Origin: a virus | Virus record (IMG/VR): IMGVR_UViG_3300009514_000075 | Location: 1 to 28,354 of that record | Strand: one strand, 5' to 3' | DNA length: 28,354 bases | Shown here: in pieces, positions 1 to 9,410 of the stretch | Position numbering within the stretch: the stretch's first letter is position 1 | Layout: each line of letters begins with the position of its first letter | Position numbers and translations under genes: made by a program | Notes under the pieces: model-generated | Database searches by the model: none | Told to the model about the DNA's origin: nothing | The model's input: the letters and a program-made list of their open reading frames with translations, nothing else

Positions 1-815
1 ATCGCACTCCCCGTAGAATCGGTCTTTTTAACACTGATTTTATAACCTCTGGCAACCGTTGCAGCCGACGGTAAATTAACAATAATGGCCCCTCCCGTGG
101 CATCGGCCAAAATCAACTTGTGTTCATCAGTTAAATCAAGCGTCTGCGTATTAGTAATAGCGCGTGTCGTTCCTCGAATCTGAGAAGCAATCACTTGATA
201 ATTAGAACCGTCACAATGAATTTTGACAAAATCATTAAAATCATACAGCGTTAAAGTGGTCATCGTATCCACTGTTTCTGAAGCCGCTGGATCAATAATG
301 ACCTTATTGGTTGTAATATCTATTTTTTTTATGGTCATTTCAAAACCATCAGACGCACTTGATGCGGCTAATAAGTTGACCGTGAGATCTCCACTGGTCG
401 CATCGGCCAAAATGGTTTTTCCACGATCGGTTAATACTACGTTATAGTCAGAAGTTTTATTTAAAGAGGTAGTCGTGGTGGAGTTTAAGTCCGCAATCGA
501 AGCCGTTAATCCCGTCCAATCACGGGGATCATACGCATTGATATTATCGACCGTATAGACAATCTGACCGCCTGTCGGTGGATCATCAGCGGTTGGAACC
601 GCGACCACCACTTTATAAGACCCATCCATCCAGATATCCGCTTGCCCTTGCGAATCCAACACAATCGGATTGGTATTCGTCGCGACTTTCCCTTGGTCTT
701 TCCAAGTGGTTTTTTTCGTGGATGTGCCGGCATCGTAAGTAAATACTAAATACCCCGCAGCCGCAATATCATCGATAATCAACTGAAAGCGTGGTGGAAT
801 TAATAATGTTGCCAT
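1..815 (-). CDS. Tail fibre protein, N-terminal part (runs off window)
   Basis: The frame is open from the ATG at 815 to the window edge, giving at least 271 residues. It follows a strong AGGAGGAA site. Residues about 1-85 look like the virion-attachment domain found at the N-terminus of many phage tail fibres: a Tyr-Asp-Ala-Gly-Thr-Ser motif near residue 27, then an Asn-Thr-Asn-Pro-Ile-Val-Leu-Asp motif and a Gly-Ser-Tyr-Lys-Val strand. After it come two copies of a beta-rich module of roughly 100 residues, each with a LILADAT/TILADAT-type strand followed by an IKK or VKK strand. The second copy is cut by the window edge. It starts 14 bases after the last ejection gene and is probably the distal gene of the late operon. 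The receptor-binding end is outside the window, so specificity cannot be judged. The attachment-domain call is a family inference; the repeat is visible directly. Confidence 0.8.
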   Translation of the reverse strand, partial: MATLLIPPRFQLIIDDIAAAGYLVFTYDAGTSTKKTTWKDQGKVATNTNPIVLDSQGQADIWMDGSYKVVVAVPTADDPPTGGQIVYTVDNINAYDPRDWTGLTASIADLNSTTTTSLNKTSDYNVVLTDRGKTILADATSGDLTVNLLAASSASDGFEMTIKKIDITTNKVIIDPAASETVDTMTTLTLYDFNDFVKIHCDGSNYQVIASQIRGTTRAITNTQTLDLTDEHKLILADATGGAIIVNLPSAATVARGYKISVKKTDSTGSA

Positions 816-829
816 GCGGGGTTCCTCCT

Positions 830-2827
830 CTAAATGATTCCTTGTAAGTTTTTAGCTTGGTGTGCGCCAATCGATGAGAAAATAATATCTAATGCCCGTT
901 TAGAAACATGTGCCATTTCTTTTTCACTGGCTGTTGCACCCACTCTTTCTACATGTTTCATCAATGATTGGCCCGCACGCGTTCCTAATAATCGCGATAC
1001 CCCAAATCCACTTCCTAATATAGGCAATAAAAGAGCAGGATGATAAATGGTTGACCCAATCATGCCGCCATACCATAAATGACGCATTGATCCCGCGGTG
1101 GGCTCATAGGATTGGTTACTAATTCCTCTAAAATATTTTTCTAAATAGTTAATGGTGCTTTGATATCCTTTTAATACTTTATGTTGTTCCGGTGTGAATA
1201 AAATCTTATTCACTTTTCCTAATCTCAAAGCATTATTGACAAATTTCTTACCATTTACCCCCGATCCTTCGGTAGTGGCTGATTGCATCGCATGATCCAA
1301 AATAGCCGCTCGAGCAGCATTCAGAGATTTCTTGTCGCCTTCGGGCAAAAAGTTAATGAGTTTTGAAGCACGCCACATTTTGTTAGGCGCTAAAAATTTA
1401 CCAATAACCTTATCCGTATCATATTGATTATCTAACATCCCTGTAAACGGCCCTCCCTTAAAAGGGAGAATTTTATCTTTATAGTCTTGTGATAATTGAT
1501 TATGCAATGCTCTAAGTTCAGGGCTTCCCGCATCCCGGGCAAAATCATCCATATCAGATTGTAAACTGCCATAGAGTTGCTTTTTAAGGCCTAATTCTTG
1601 GGAAACATTCACGCCACCAAACTTTTGTTTAGAGCCCAACGCGCCGACATCACTACCAATTTGTTTGGCTAATGTGTGAACTTCGGGATAGGAAAGACCT
1701 GAATGGAGAGAAGACTGATAAGGATTGGTAATACCAAATTGATGTGCTTCAGCTAACCGTTTGTTTGCCTCATTTAACAGTTCCGTATTTTGAAGCTCTG
1801 GACTTTTAGCGGATTCATCGGTAATAAATGATGAAAGTGCCTCTTTATAATGATTGAGAGGGCTAATTTTTCCTGTTTTCAACGCCAGCGGATAAAGTTC
1901 ATTCTGATAACGTTGCGATAATGCGCTATTATTTTTATTAAATGTTTTTTGAATCGCATCCCGAAGGACCGATCCCGATGTTTCTGAAGGATGGGCTTCT
2001 TCAAACTCCCCAATAATATCCTGCGCATATTTTTTAGCACCGTGGGTAAGATTCGCGCCGGTTTCTCTTAATCTTTTAGTAATCCCCGAACCCGGAATCA
2101 TTTCCGATAATTTTTTCTCCAACCCGGGATAGATTGGTATTTTTTGGCCTAACGTTTCACCTAAGGCGACCATTTCTCTTCCCACCGGAGACGCTGCTTT
2201 GGATAACAGCGCACCTGCCACCGGGATGCTTGCTCCCCCTAACGCGCCCCCCACTGCATTCTGAAGAATGTCTTTTCCGCCTGTCGGATCATACTGGGTA
2301 GCCCCAATTAGGCCACCTGTTGGAACTTGTGATGCCGCTTTTGCTAGAAGGGTGGGAGCGCCCGCTTTGGAAGCCAGTTCACCCAACCCCGATGCTATAT
2401 CTTCTTCTGGAACCGCTGCAAAAGGTGCCACCGATCCGAGTGTTTCTCCAATAGCTGTTGCATAGGGATGTTGTTCCTGTGATTGTTGATATTTTGCATC
2501 CGAAGCTAATTTTTTATTATAAGCTTTGGTAAAATCTGCCGCTGATTGATGGTTCATCGCTTTTGAAAGCTCTGGAAAATACTGCTGTTCGGCATCATTA
2601 ATTTTTAATAGATGCTGTTTTATACCGGCTAACGCATCTTCGACCCCAATTTTACCTCCTAACAAAAGCGATCCAATCATAGAAGTATGATTCGTCGTAT
2701 GATCACCATTTTCTGATAAGGTATCTGCCAATGCATTTACATCGACAGGTGACTGAGAAATATCTGAAGCATGAGTGGTTTGTTGTGCCAGTTGATCTGC
2801 TAATTTATCAACATCCAATGCTGCCAT
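830..2827 (-). CDS. P22 gp16-like DNA ejection (internal virion) protein
   Basis: A 665-residue protein last in the set of three ejection genes, the place gp16 holds in P22. Such proteins sit inside the capsid, leave with the DNA and help it across the cell envelope. The sequence has a polar N-terminus, then Ala/Gly-rich weakly hydrophobic stretches at about residues 125-210 that could insert in membrane. A long helical and polar centre follows, and a strongly hydrophobic segment near residues 590-620 (Tyr-His-Pro-Ala-Leu-Leu-Leu-Pro-Ile-Leu). No lytic transglycosylase motif is seen, unlike some podovirus internal proteins. The start overlaps the stop of the upstream gene by one base, so translation is probably coupled. 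Assignment rests on position, size and composition more than on sequence identity. Confidence 0.6.
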   Translation of the reverse strand: MAALDVDKLADQLAQQTTHASDISQSPVDVNALADTLSENGDHTTNHTSMIGSLLLGGKIGVEDALAGIKQHLLKINDAEQQYFPELSKAMNHQSAADFTKAYNKKLASDAKYQQSQEQHPYATAIGETLGSVAPFAAVPEEDIASGLGELASKAGAPTLLAKAASQVPTGGLIGATQYDPTGGKDILQNAVGGALGGASIPVAGALLSKAASPVGREMVALGETLGQKIPIYPGLEKKLSEMIPGSGITKRLRETGANLTHGAKKYAQDIIGEFEEAHPSETSGSVLRDAIQKTFNKNNSALSQRYQNELYPLALKTGKISPLNHYKEALSSFITDESAKSPELQNTELLNEANKRLAEAHQFGITNPYQSSLHSGLSYPEVHTLAKQIGSDVGALGSKQKFGGVNVSQELGLKKQLYGSLQSDMDDFARDAGSPELRALHNQLSQDYKDKILPFKGGPFTGMLDNQYDTDKVIGKFLAPNKMWRASKLINFLPEGDKKSLNAARAAILDHAMQSATTEGSGVNGKKFVNNALRLGKVNKILFTPEQHKVLKGYQSTINYLEKYFRGISNQSYEPTAGSMRHLWYGGMIGSTIYHPALLLPILGSGFGVSRLLGTRAGQSLMKHVERVGATASEKEMAHVSKRALDIIFSSIGAHQAKNLQGII

Positions 2828-4314
2828 TATAAACCTCGTTGCTTTCGATAAGTTTGACGGGTCAAATCAATGAGCTGACTCATTTTAACTTTTCCTTTAT
2901 GTTTCTTAACAGCTGCCATAAAAACTCCCAATTTCGTTCCTGTTCCAGGCACAATATAATTCATTTTTTGTTGGTCTTTTTGTTGAATATAAGGCGCTAA
3001 TTCATTTGTAATTTTATTAGCATCCACCGGTTGGCCTGTCATGGTCCGCATATCTTTTAGACTTTTAGCATGGGATGCCACATACGACGCCCAAGAATCA
3101 AGATTTCTATAATCTATCCCATTATCTTCAACATTAATCGCGGGGGCGTCTTTCATATAGCCATTCCATAATCTATCAATATCAGTGCGATCTGTAATAC
3201 CCTGATTATGTAAAAATCCTACCATTTCTTGTTTTTCAAGAACCCGATGCGTCGCGGCATTCATCATATCAATAAGATGCTGCGCCGCTTCTGGTTTTTG
3301 CCAATCTGAAGGTTTCATTCCCTTAATCACCCCCAAAATAGCTCTGCCAGCTTGACCTACATGCGATAAATTTTGGAATTTCTGCAAATAAAGTTTATTT
3401 AAGGCTGCTTTTAATTCTTGACCTTGTGCGGTCGTAAAATTAGTCATCGTGGGAGTGAGTCCCGTCATCGCCTTGTTTAAAGCACCCTGAACTTGCTGAA
3501 GATCTCCCATTAAATCCTGCGCTTTATCTGCATTCTGGTTAACCGTCGTTAAATAAGCTTCATTTTCTTTTGCTTCGGGGCCAAATTGTGCTTGTGCGGC
3601 TGGACTAAATTGTTGTTGATATATTTGCTGTTGTTGCGCGGCAATTTGTTGGGGAGACAATGTTGACATTGGCTGCGGCGTTGTGGGAAGGGATTCTTGT
3701 CCTCCTATAGACTGAGAGGGTGGGGTCTGTAAATCAGCAGCAGTCGCCGCTGAAGGAGCATTTGGATCTCTCGCAGATGACTGAACTGGCGACGTTGGAG
3801 TAGAAACCGGAGGTGCTCCAGTCGGAACTTGTGGCATCGAAGGGACGCCCTGTGACTGAGTTTGGGAAGCAGGCTGTGATAAAGCACCACCGGCCTGCAT
3901 GGCTTCAGTCGTTCCAGGGAGAGCAATATTATTTTTTATCAAAAAAGCGCCCACTATATTTTTTTGTTGGGGCGTTAATTTTCCAAACCAATCGGACTGC
4001 GTTTGTTGAGAATGCCAACCCGTTAATACTTCATATTGTTTTTGAACTATATTAGCATCTGCCTCAGCCGATTTAGTTCTAGGATCATTGGGACCATATT
4101 TCTGAAGATTATAGAAATAATTCTGATGCGCTCGTACTAAAGGCGATTGGCCGGACGCACCCCCTCCTAACGCCGCTTGCTGTTTAGCCGCAGCCAGGAT
4201 CCCTTGTGCTTGAGCAGTTTTTATTGTTTTGTAAGCATCAATCGCCGCGCCCACGGGATCACCCTGAGGCGCTTGCAATAAAAGTCCATAATTGGGTGTG
4301 GGTAATGCTGGCAT
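2827..4314 (-). CDS. P22 gp20-like DNA ejection protein (internal virion protein)
   Basis: A 495-residue protein in the middle of the ejection cluster. Residues about 140-245 form a low-complexity linker rich in Gln, Pro, Ser and Thr, which is common in ejection proteins that must unfold to pass through the portal and tail. The N-terminus is Ala/Gln-rich and helical. The C-terminal 200 residues are charged and helical and end in a basic tail. There is no enzymatic motif. It sits between the gp7-like gene (32-base gap) and the gp16-like gene (one-base overlap), matching the P22 order 7-20-16. No sequence signature is decisive; the call is by synteny and composition. Confidence 0.55.
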   Translation of the reverse strand: MPALPTPNYGLLLQAPQGDPVGAAIDAYKTIKTAQAQGILAAAKQQAALGGGASGQSPLVRAHQNYFYNLQKYGPNDPRTKSAEADANIVQKQYEVLTGWHSQQTQSDWFGKLTPQQKNIVGAFLIKNNIALPGTTEAMQAGGALSQPASQTQSQGVPSMPQVPTGAPPVSTPTSPVQSSARDPNAPSAATAADLQTPPSQSIGGQESLPTTPQPMSTLSPQQIAAQQQQIYQQQFSPAAQAQFGPEAKENEAYLTTVNQNADKAQDLMGDLQQVQGALNKAMTGLTPTMTNFTTAQGQELKAALNKLYLQKFQNLSHVGQAGRAILGVIKGMKPSDWQKPEAAQHLIDMMNAATHRVLEKQEMVGFLHNQGITDRTDIDRLWNGYMKDAPAINVEDNGIDYRNLDSWASYVASHAKSLKDMRTMTGQPVDANKITNELAPYIQQKDQQKMNYIVPGTGTKLGVFMAAVKKHKGKVKMSQLIDLTRQTYRKQRGL

Positions 4315-4346
4315 TTCAAATCTCCTTATTTATTAAGGCCTATTAA

Positions 4347-5039
4347 TCATTTGGCTGCAAATGCTCCTGCCGCTTCTCCAAGCATCTTTTCAAAAGCCGC
4401 TAATTTTTGTGCATCTGAAGCATAACCACCCATAATCGCATTCGCCGCTCCTTGGCCTAAGGCCCCATAAGCACCGCCAATATCACCGGCATATTGCGCA
4501 CCTAATCCGCCTAAATATTGTCCTGTTCCTAAAGCGCCTTGGAAAGCTTGTCCCGCCGCTTGTTGACCGCCCTGCGCTAATGCCCCCAATCGATTTTGAT
4601 ATTGACCATATTCTTGATTGGCCATTTGCTGTGCATAGTTTTGCATCTGCCTCGCAGTACCCGTAGACCCTAAAAGTCCGCGCGCTGCCGCATTCTGCTG
4701 AATCCCTTGTAATCCTTGCTGAAGTGCAAATTGATAACCGGGACTGGCTTGAAATTTATTCACTGCACTTTGCTGTGCTTCGCCAGCGCCTTGTGGCGCA
4801 CCCGCCACGCCAGGTTGTCCCCCTCCTAATCCCATCGAAGCGGCTAATTGATTTTCAGCCTGCGCACCCCGCTGCATATAAGGATTAAGAAAACCAAGTC
4901 CTTGCCCATACATTCCTAATACATCCCCGCGCCCTTGTTGCCAGAATTTCTGATAAGCATCAATTGCTTTCTGAATCTCATTACTATAAGCGCTTTGTGC
5001 TTGGCCTGCGGCTTCACTGCCGCCGTCGAAAAGTCCCAT
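4347..5039 (-). CDS. P22 gp7-like DNA transfer / ejection protein
   Basis: A 230-residue protein very rich in Ala, Gly and Gln. Its central block (Ser-Pro-Gly-Tyr-Gln-Phe-Ala-Leu-Gln-Gln-Gly around residue 100, then Ala-Ala-Arg-Gly-Leu-Leu-Gly-Ser at about 118-126, then a Tyr-Gln-Asn-Arg-Leu motif) is a pattern I recognise from podovirus DNA transfer proteins located just before the large ejection genes. The N-terminus begins Met-Gly-Leu-Phe-Asp with Gly/Ser, also typical of that group. It is a likely virion component delivered with the DNA. The start has a GGAG site just upstream. It is the best-supported member of the ejection cluster by sequence; identity to P22 gp7 itself would be low. 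Confidence 0.65.
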   Translation of the reverse strand: MGLFDGGSEAAGQAQSAYSNEIQKAIDAYQKFWQQGRGDVLGMYGQGLGFLNPYMQRGAQAENQLAASMGLGGGQPGVAGAPQGAGEAQQSAVNKFQASPGYQFALQQGLQGIQQNAAARGLLGSTGTARQMQNYAQQMANQEYGQYQNRLGALAQGGQQAAGQAFQGALGTGQYLGGLGAQYAGDIGGAYGALGQGAANAIMGGYASDAQKLAAFEKMLGEAAGAFAAK

Positions 5040-5050
5040 AGGGCATCTCC

Positions 5051-5857
5051 TTATGCTTTATACCATCGTATAATCATGGCTTCTTGTAGAATATCATTAT
5101 CGGCCGTTCCTTGGCCGGTAAAAAATAGTTCTAAATCCGTTGTGAGGTTTTCCGATACGGAAAAATTAATAGATTCGTCCAATACTAAAGGATCACTGGA
5201 TATTATTTCGACATTTCCTTTTTCTGTCGCACTTCCAGTACGAGCAATAATAGCTTTGACATGCCAACTACTATTTCTCGCTCTTATTGCTCCGGTATTA
5301 TACAACACAGTCGACCCGAATTTCAGCTTTAATGTCTTATTATTTGCGTTATTTGCAAAACTTCCCCACGCTTCTAATTCTAAATAAGTACCATTCGTAT
5401 TTAATGTATTTCCCAAAATGGTATCCGACGCTAAGGTAGTTTCGGCCGCTAAGGTGGTCCCATGTTGCGTAAAATCAACAAATAAGTTGCCGCCTAAATT
5501 CACCACATCTGAAGAAACACCCCCTGGCAGCGTGATGGCTGAATCGGATATCGTCACTCCATCAATCGTTCCACCCGTAATGGCGACATTATTGGCATTT
5601 TGAACCGACATCGTGCCTAAATCAGCACTATTCGCTTTTGCATTCAGTTGAGTCTGAACCGTCGTTGAGGTAGTAATCCCCACCATGGTATTGAGTTCAG
5701 CGACGGAGGCTTTTAATCCTCTTAAATTAACGACCGCCGGTAAAAGACCGCCGCTTCGTTTCCACATCGCATATTGAAAACGATAGACATGATCATTATC
5801 GTAATGCTCCGTCTTTGGCGGCTCTAATACCTCATTGTGAATATCGGGCGCAGCCAC
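5051..5857 (-). CDS. Trimeric tail needle- or short-fibre-like protein
   Basis: A 268-residue protein in the position of the P22 tail needle gp26, between the gp10-like hub and the gp7-like ejection gene. Residues about 45-75 are heptad-like and could form a trimeric coil (Leu-Arg-Gly-Leu-Lys-Ala-Ser-Val-Ala-Glu-Leu). Residues 80-110 contain the Ala-Ile-Thr-Gly-Gly-Thr-Ile-Asp-Gly motif seen in many fibre shafts. Residues about 150-268 are beta-rich with conserved Trp and resemble the globular tip domain of many phage fibres. A shaft plus knob would fit a plug that closes the portal channel, as in needle proteins with C-terminal knobs. Its start overlaps the gp10-like stop by one base. Needle against side fibre cannot be separated from sequence alone. 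Confidence 0.55.
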   Translation of the reverse strand: MAAPDIHNEVLEPPKTEHYDNDHVYRFQYAMWKRSGGLLPAVVNLRGLKASVAELNTMVGITTSTTVQTQLNAKANSADLGTMSVQNANNVAITGGTIDGVTISDSAITLPGGVSSDVVNLGGNLFVDFTQHGTTLAAETTLASDTILGNTLNTNGTYLELEAWGSFANNANNKTLKLKFGSTVLYNTGAIRARNSSWHVKAIIARTGSATEKGNVEIISSDPLVLDESINFSVSENLTTDLELFFTGQGTADNDILQEAMIIRWYKA

Positions 5858-7701
5858 TAAGCATTTCCTTCTTCCATGTCGGCCACCGCTCCTAAAATCG
5901 TGAGCGGAATCGGATCGGTACAGCGGAGTCTAAACGTAAAATCGCGTCCTTTTGAAAATCCCAGACGATTCCATCGCACGCGGCTGACGCGATCGCCTAC
6001 TTTGCCCCCTTTTCGCCACCGTTCATTTCCAAAATGGGTGCCCCCATCCCTCGACACTTGAAGCATTAATAAGGCATTTGCTCCTTGACCATTATCGGTA
6101 CCGACCCCTTCATCAATATCCACTTGTAGGGAATGCATAAACATTCGATTTAATGACGGCGGATTAATATGACGGGTGGTTCGTTCCCGTAAAATATAAT
6201 TGCCATTTTCAGTATAAGAATTATCCCGATTGTAGGGATCGACCATTTCGTAAATATTACCCGATTCAAAATCACCCACTAAATGCCGTCCTTCATAAAT
6301 CGCATAGCAGTTGGCACGCCATCGTCCTTGGCGCGTATCACTGGTGGAGGGATCGGTATTAGTTAACGTCGATCGTCGTTCATGCCACTCATTCGTGGTG
6401 ACATCATAAACCCACGTTCTATCTGCCGTTGGAAAAGTCAGGGTATAAAATAAATGACCATCTAACTGCATGGACCATCCAATCGCATCATCGACTTTTG
6501 AATAATTTCTTAACTCCGCATTTAAAGGTTCATTACTAATGACTTTAGGCTCATAGCCTTGAATCATAATCACGACGCGATCACCATCTCGACTGCGGCC
6601 GAGCCAAAACAGAAAATTATTATCTGAATTGGTGATCGAATAAGGCGCCAAACATCCCATATATAAAAGTAAACTTTGTCGTCGTTCAAACGGAAAGGAA
6701 TTAGTGGCCGAACCTCCTGTGTTATACCATACCTCCGTACTCATTTCTCCGATCAACCAAAGCTCTTCTCGAATCGAAACAGCTCCCACCAGATTATCTG
6801 GATAAGCGTAGGCAGTCGCCTTTAAAACATTAGGCGCACTCCCTGAATTTGCCAGACGCGTGAAATCATCTAATTGTGTGAGGGTAAATGTTTGGGAATT
6901 GATTTCCGGTAAGACACCATAAGTATCTTGATAAGCGGGCACCCTCGTTTTTGGATAATCCTTATCGACCGTTACACTAAAGGTCCATTTATCGTTTAAT
7001 TTATGTCCGGTTGCATTCGTAAAGGTAATCGAAATACCATTTCCTAGGTCAAAATCATAATTAGCCACAATCGGAACAAAAGTCGTATAAGTCGCACCGC
7101 CATTATCACTCCATTGAAACGTATCGGGATGATCATCATCGGTTGAAATACTGTCAATCTGAACAATATACCCTTTATTCGAAGAACCCGTATAGTTTCC
7201 TTGGGCGGTCATATCATTAAGATTTCCAGAACCACTAAAAACGGGGGTACTGATTGTCGCAATGGAAGCAATATTTTCAGAAAACGTACCGGCGGCTTGA
7301 TAAGTCGCCGTTCCTAGAGTACCGACACTTTTGACTTGATAGGTATAAGAGGTTTGACCATCTGTCAGAAACAGCTGAAAATCATTAGCAATAATCCTCA
7401 CTTGGCCTTTACTCGTCTTAAGTGTTCCTAATGTTTTTAATCGCGCACCGTTCCCACTTAAAAGAATAAAACTATCATCAATGACCGCATAAAGTTTACC
7501 ATTTAACGAATATAAAACGCGGACTTCTTTTTCATTTTCATTGGCAGCCGACCAGACGGCCAATGGGCGCACCGGCAATAATGCGGATTCATATTTTCCG
7601 GTTTGATCACGGGTAGGATATAAATTGATACAGGTTTGGGCATCTAAATCGACTGCGGGCATTTTGTAAGCCCCCCCGACAAACGGAATGGGAGTTTTCA
7701 T
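5857..7701 (-). CDS. P22 gp10-like tail hub / packaged-DNA stabilisation protein
   Basis: A 614-residue protein. The P22 gp10 family forms the hexameric ring under the gp4 ring and keeps packaged DNA in. The N-terminus (Pro-Phe-Val-Gly-Gly-Ala-Tyr, then Cys-Ile-Asn-Leu-Tyr-Pro near residue 24) and the repeated beta-propeller-like strands with Lys-Leu-Tyr motifs match this family. So do Glu-Val-Trp-Tyr-Asn-Thr-Gly near residue 323 and the C-terminal Phe-Arg-Leu-Arg strand. The P22 protein is about 470 residues. The extra length includes a block at about 150-250 that is rich in Asp, Gly and Thr and looks like an inserted beta-sandwich domain. The start overlaps the gp4-like stop by one base, consistent with stoichiometric coexpression of neighbouring rings. 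Confidence 0.75.
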   Translation of the reverse strand: MKTPIPFVGGAYKMPAVDLDAQTCINLYPTRDQTGKYESALLPVRPLAVWSAANENEKEVRVLYSLNGKLYAVIDDSFILLSGNGARLKTLGTLKTSKGQVRIIANDFQLFLTDGQTSYTYQVKSVGTLGTATYQAAGTFSENIASIATISTPVFSGSGNLNDMTAQGNYTGSSNKGYIVQIDSISTDDDHPDTFQWSDNGGATYTTFVPIVANYDFDLGNGISITFTNATGHKLNDKWTFSVTVDKDYPKTRVPAYQDTYGVLPEINSQTFTLTQLDDFTRLANSGSAPNVLKATAYAYPDNLVGAVSIREELWLIGEMSTEVWYNTGGSATNSFPFERRQSLLLYMGCLAPYSITNSDNNFLFWLGRSRDGDRVVIMIQGYEPKVISNEPLNAELRNYSKVDDAIGWSMQLDGHLFYTLTFPTADRTWVYDVTTNEWHERRSTLTNTDPSTSDTRQGRWRANCYAIYEGRHLVGDFESGNIYEMVDPYNRDNSYTENGNYILRERTTRHINPPSLNRMFMHSLQVDIDEGVGTDNGQGANALLMLQVSRDGGTHFGNERWRKGGKVGDRVSRVRWNRLGFSKGRDFTFRLRCTDPIPLTILGAVADMEEGNA

Positions 7702-8669
7702 CAGAAACCTCCTTCAATCGACGGTCGTAAATAAACCGATCCTTTTTCTGTGTCATAATCTAACATTAACTGCAGAGAACTTTCCGCTTCGGCTTTAATA
7801 GAGGCATATACATCGCCCTGATTTTTACCAAAATATTTTAATAGTCGATACGCGAGATTAATCGTGATCGCATCGAGCCATTCTTGGGGGAGATCAGGAT
7901 TATCATTAGAATTGTCAAAATCTTCAATTTTTCGCGTATAAGTAAAACGAATGAGATAATTAACATTATCGGGAATATACCACAGTCTCAAAATACTTTT
8001 ATCGCGCTCTTTAACAAAATTCCATGAAATAGGAATGCCTGTTTGTTCTTGATTCGTCAAACTAAAATATTCTTCATACGATAAATAATTCATATGAATA
8101 TCAATATTATTATCACGATTCGTTGAGACTTGAACGCGATTGGCCGAATGAATTTTAAGCGGTTGATTTAACTTTGTTGTATACGTATAAATAAACGCAC
8201 CTGAATTCACAGCATCATCGAAAGTACCGGTGATTCGTACCGATGTCGTACTCACGACCGTATCGATCTTACTCCATTGAAGCGAATTATCATCTAGCTG
8301 AATGCCGATATAATCGCCGCCCGTCATACCGGTACTCGAATTGACGGTTAAAGAATTTGCCCCTGAAATAGAAGCTTCTGTCGTATAGGTTTGAATATAA
8401 GCATCTGAATCGGTACTATTATCTCCGCCTGAATAAATTTCATAGGTTTTTTGATCTTTTTGTGGGAAAAGAATTCCTGTTTCTTGGGTCCAAAGATGAA
8501 TGCCTTGACCCTCCCAGGCTTTTACCATGCGATTAAGTTCCCGAGATCCCAAAAGAATATCCGATTCAGCCGCAATTTCATCATCGGCCAATGCATTAAT
8601 CATATATAATGCATCCGTAATAATTTCATTGCGTGTTTGAGTAAAATTTATAGAACCACTCGTAGCCAT
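7701..8669 (-). CDS. P22 gp4 / T7 gp11-like head-to-tail adaptor
   Basis: A 322-residue homologue of the adaptor that docks as a ring on the portal after packaging. The N-terminal helix pattern (Asp-Ala-Leu-Tyr-Met-Ile-Asn-Ala-Leu, residues 16-24) is the family signature. It is followed by Leu-Asn-Arg-Met-Val-Lys-Ala-Trp near residue 45. The C-terminal part has Pro-Asp-Leu-Pro-Gln-Glu-Trp-Leu-Asp-Ala-Ile near residue 260 and a helix with Ala-Tyr-Arg-Leu-Leu, also typical. A beta-rich block at about 85-165 is larger than in the minimal family members. It precedes the gp10-like gene with a one-base overlap, the P22 order. The P22 protein is about 166 residues and T7 gp11 about 196, so this is a long version. 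Confidence 0.8.
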   Translation of the reverse strand: MATSGSINFTQTRNEIITDALYMINALADDEIAAESDILLGSRELNRMVKAWEGQGIHLWTQETGILFPQKDQKTYEIYSGGDNSTDSDAYIQTYTTEASISGANSLTVNSSTGMTGGDYIGIQLDDNSLQWSKIDTVVSTTSVRITGTFDDAVNSGAFIYTYTTKLNQPLKIHSANRVQVSTNRDNNIDIHMNYLSYEEYFSLTNQEQTGIPISWNFVKERDKSILRLWYIPDNVNYLIRFTYTRKIEDFDNSNDNPDLPQEWLDAITINLAYRLLKYFGKNQGDVYASIKAEAESSLQLMLDYDTEKGSVYLRPSIEGGF

Positions 8670-8732
8670 CTTAAAATCCCTTTACTTAAGTCAATTTAAC
8701 TAAACAAAAAGTCCATTTTCTTTAGTTATTTA

Positions 8733-8993
8733 CTATAAAGATTCCGGCGTCACTTCATTGGTATCGACAAATACATCGGTTTGTCGTGGTCTGGCAATAG
8801 GTACTCGTTGGTGATCCGCCACTCCTCTTACATAATATTGCATATTCACGTGATCGAGACATCGCGGACACAAAAACAAATTTCTTTGGGTAGGATCTTC
8901 ACCCATTCTTCCTCGACTGCCATATTCCGCCCGATTACATTGCTGGCAGATAAATAAATAATCGCCATATTTGTAATGGTGTCTTAAAGCCAT
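8733..8993 (-). CDS. Small zinc-ribbon protein in the tail module
   Basis: An 86-residue protein with two CxxC knuckles, Cys16-Gln-Gln-Cys19 and Cys42-Pro-Arg-Cys45, 22 residues apart, the layout of a zinc ribbon. The N-terminus is basic and aromatic and the C-terminal 25 residues are acidic. It begins on a TAATG junction with the upstream gene (one-base overlap), which argues that it is really translated and coupled. Its role in a late operon is unknown: it could be a minor virion protein, a nucleic-acid-binding late regulator, or an assembly factor. Confidence 0.65.
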   Translation of the reverse strand: MALRHHYKYGDYLFICQQCNRAEYGSRGRMGEDPTQRNLFLCPRCLDHVNMQYYVRGVADHQRVPIARPRQTDVFVDTNEVTPESL

Positions 8994-9391
8994 TAATCAA
9001 ACCTCTTTTTAATGTAGAGAATAATTGTGATGCCATCCCCCGCGGCCATGGATTTAGTGGTAATCATAATGTTTTGATTAAGGCCCGTGCTAAACGGGGT
9101 ATCCACGATGCCCCCAAATCCCATTTCCCCACTATAAAAATTAAGATCATTTGAATCATTGTCAGGAATTTCTAAGAAGGTCTCATTAACATCCGCCCCC
9201 CATAAAAGAAAAGCCGACGCGCTTCTGGCAGTATAAATCACTCGTGCTATTTTAATCGAAGTCGGAGACCCCGCTAATGTAGAATAAGCTAATAAGGTTT
9301 CAACGGGACCATCGGTTCCCGTAATATTAAAATGAATGACAGAATCTCTTTCACCATCAAATAAGACAGTTTTATTAATCGTCAGTGCCAT
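8993..9391 (-). CDS. Conserved virion-associated protein of unknown function
   Basis: A 132-residue beta-rich protein with no catalytic motif. It has alternating hydrophobic strands throughout and a C-terminal strand (Ile-Thr-Ile-Ile-Leu-Tyr-Ile-Lys-Lys). Proteins of this size and pattern are common between coat and adaptor genes of podoviruses and are usually annotated as hypothetical structural proteins. An AAAGGAG site lies just upstream. It follows a strong hairpin that separates it from the large repetitive gene and is coupled by TAATG to the zinc-ribbon gene. A small decoration or neck component is possible; I have no specific evidence. Confidence 0.6.
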   Translation of the reverse strand: MALTINKTVLFDGERDSVIHFNITGTDGPVETLLAYSTLAGSPTSIKIARVIYTARSASAFLLWGADVNETFLEIPDNDSNDLNFYSGEMGFGGIVDTPFSTGLNQNIMITTKSMAAGDGITIILYIKKRFD

Positions 9392-9410
9392 ACAAACTCC
9401 TTTTTATACG

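Noticed and set aside
506-733. Minus-strand frame of 75 residues
   Set aside because: It lies in another frame inside the tail fibre gene, which is open through the whole stretch to position 1 with a strong ribosome site.
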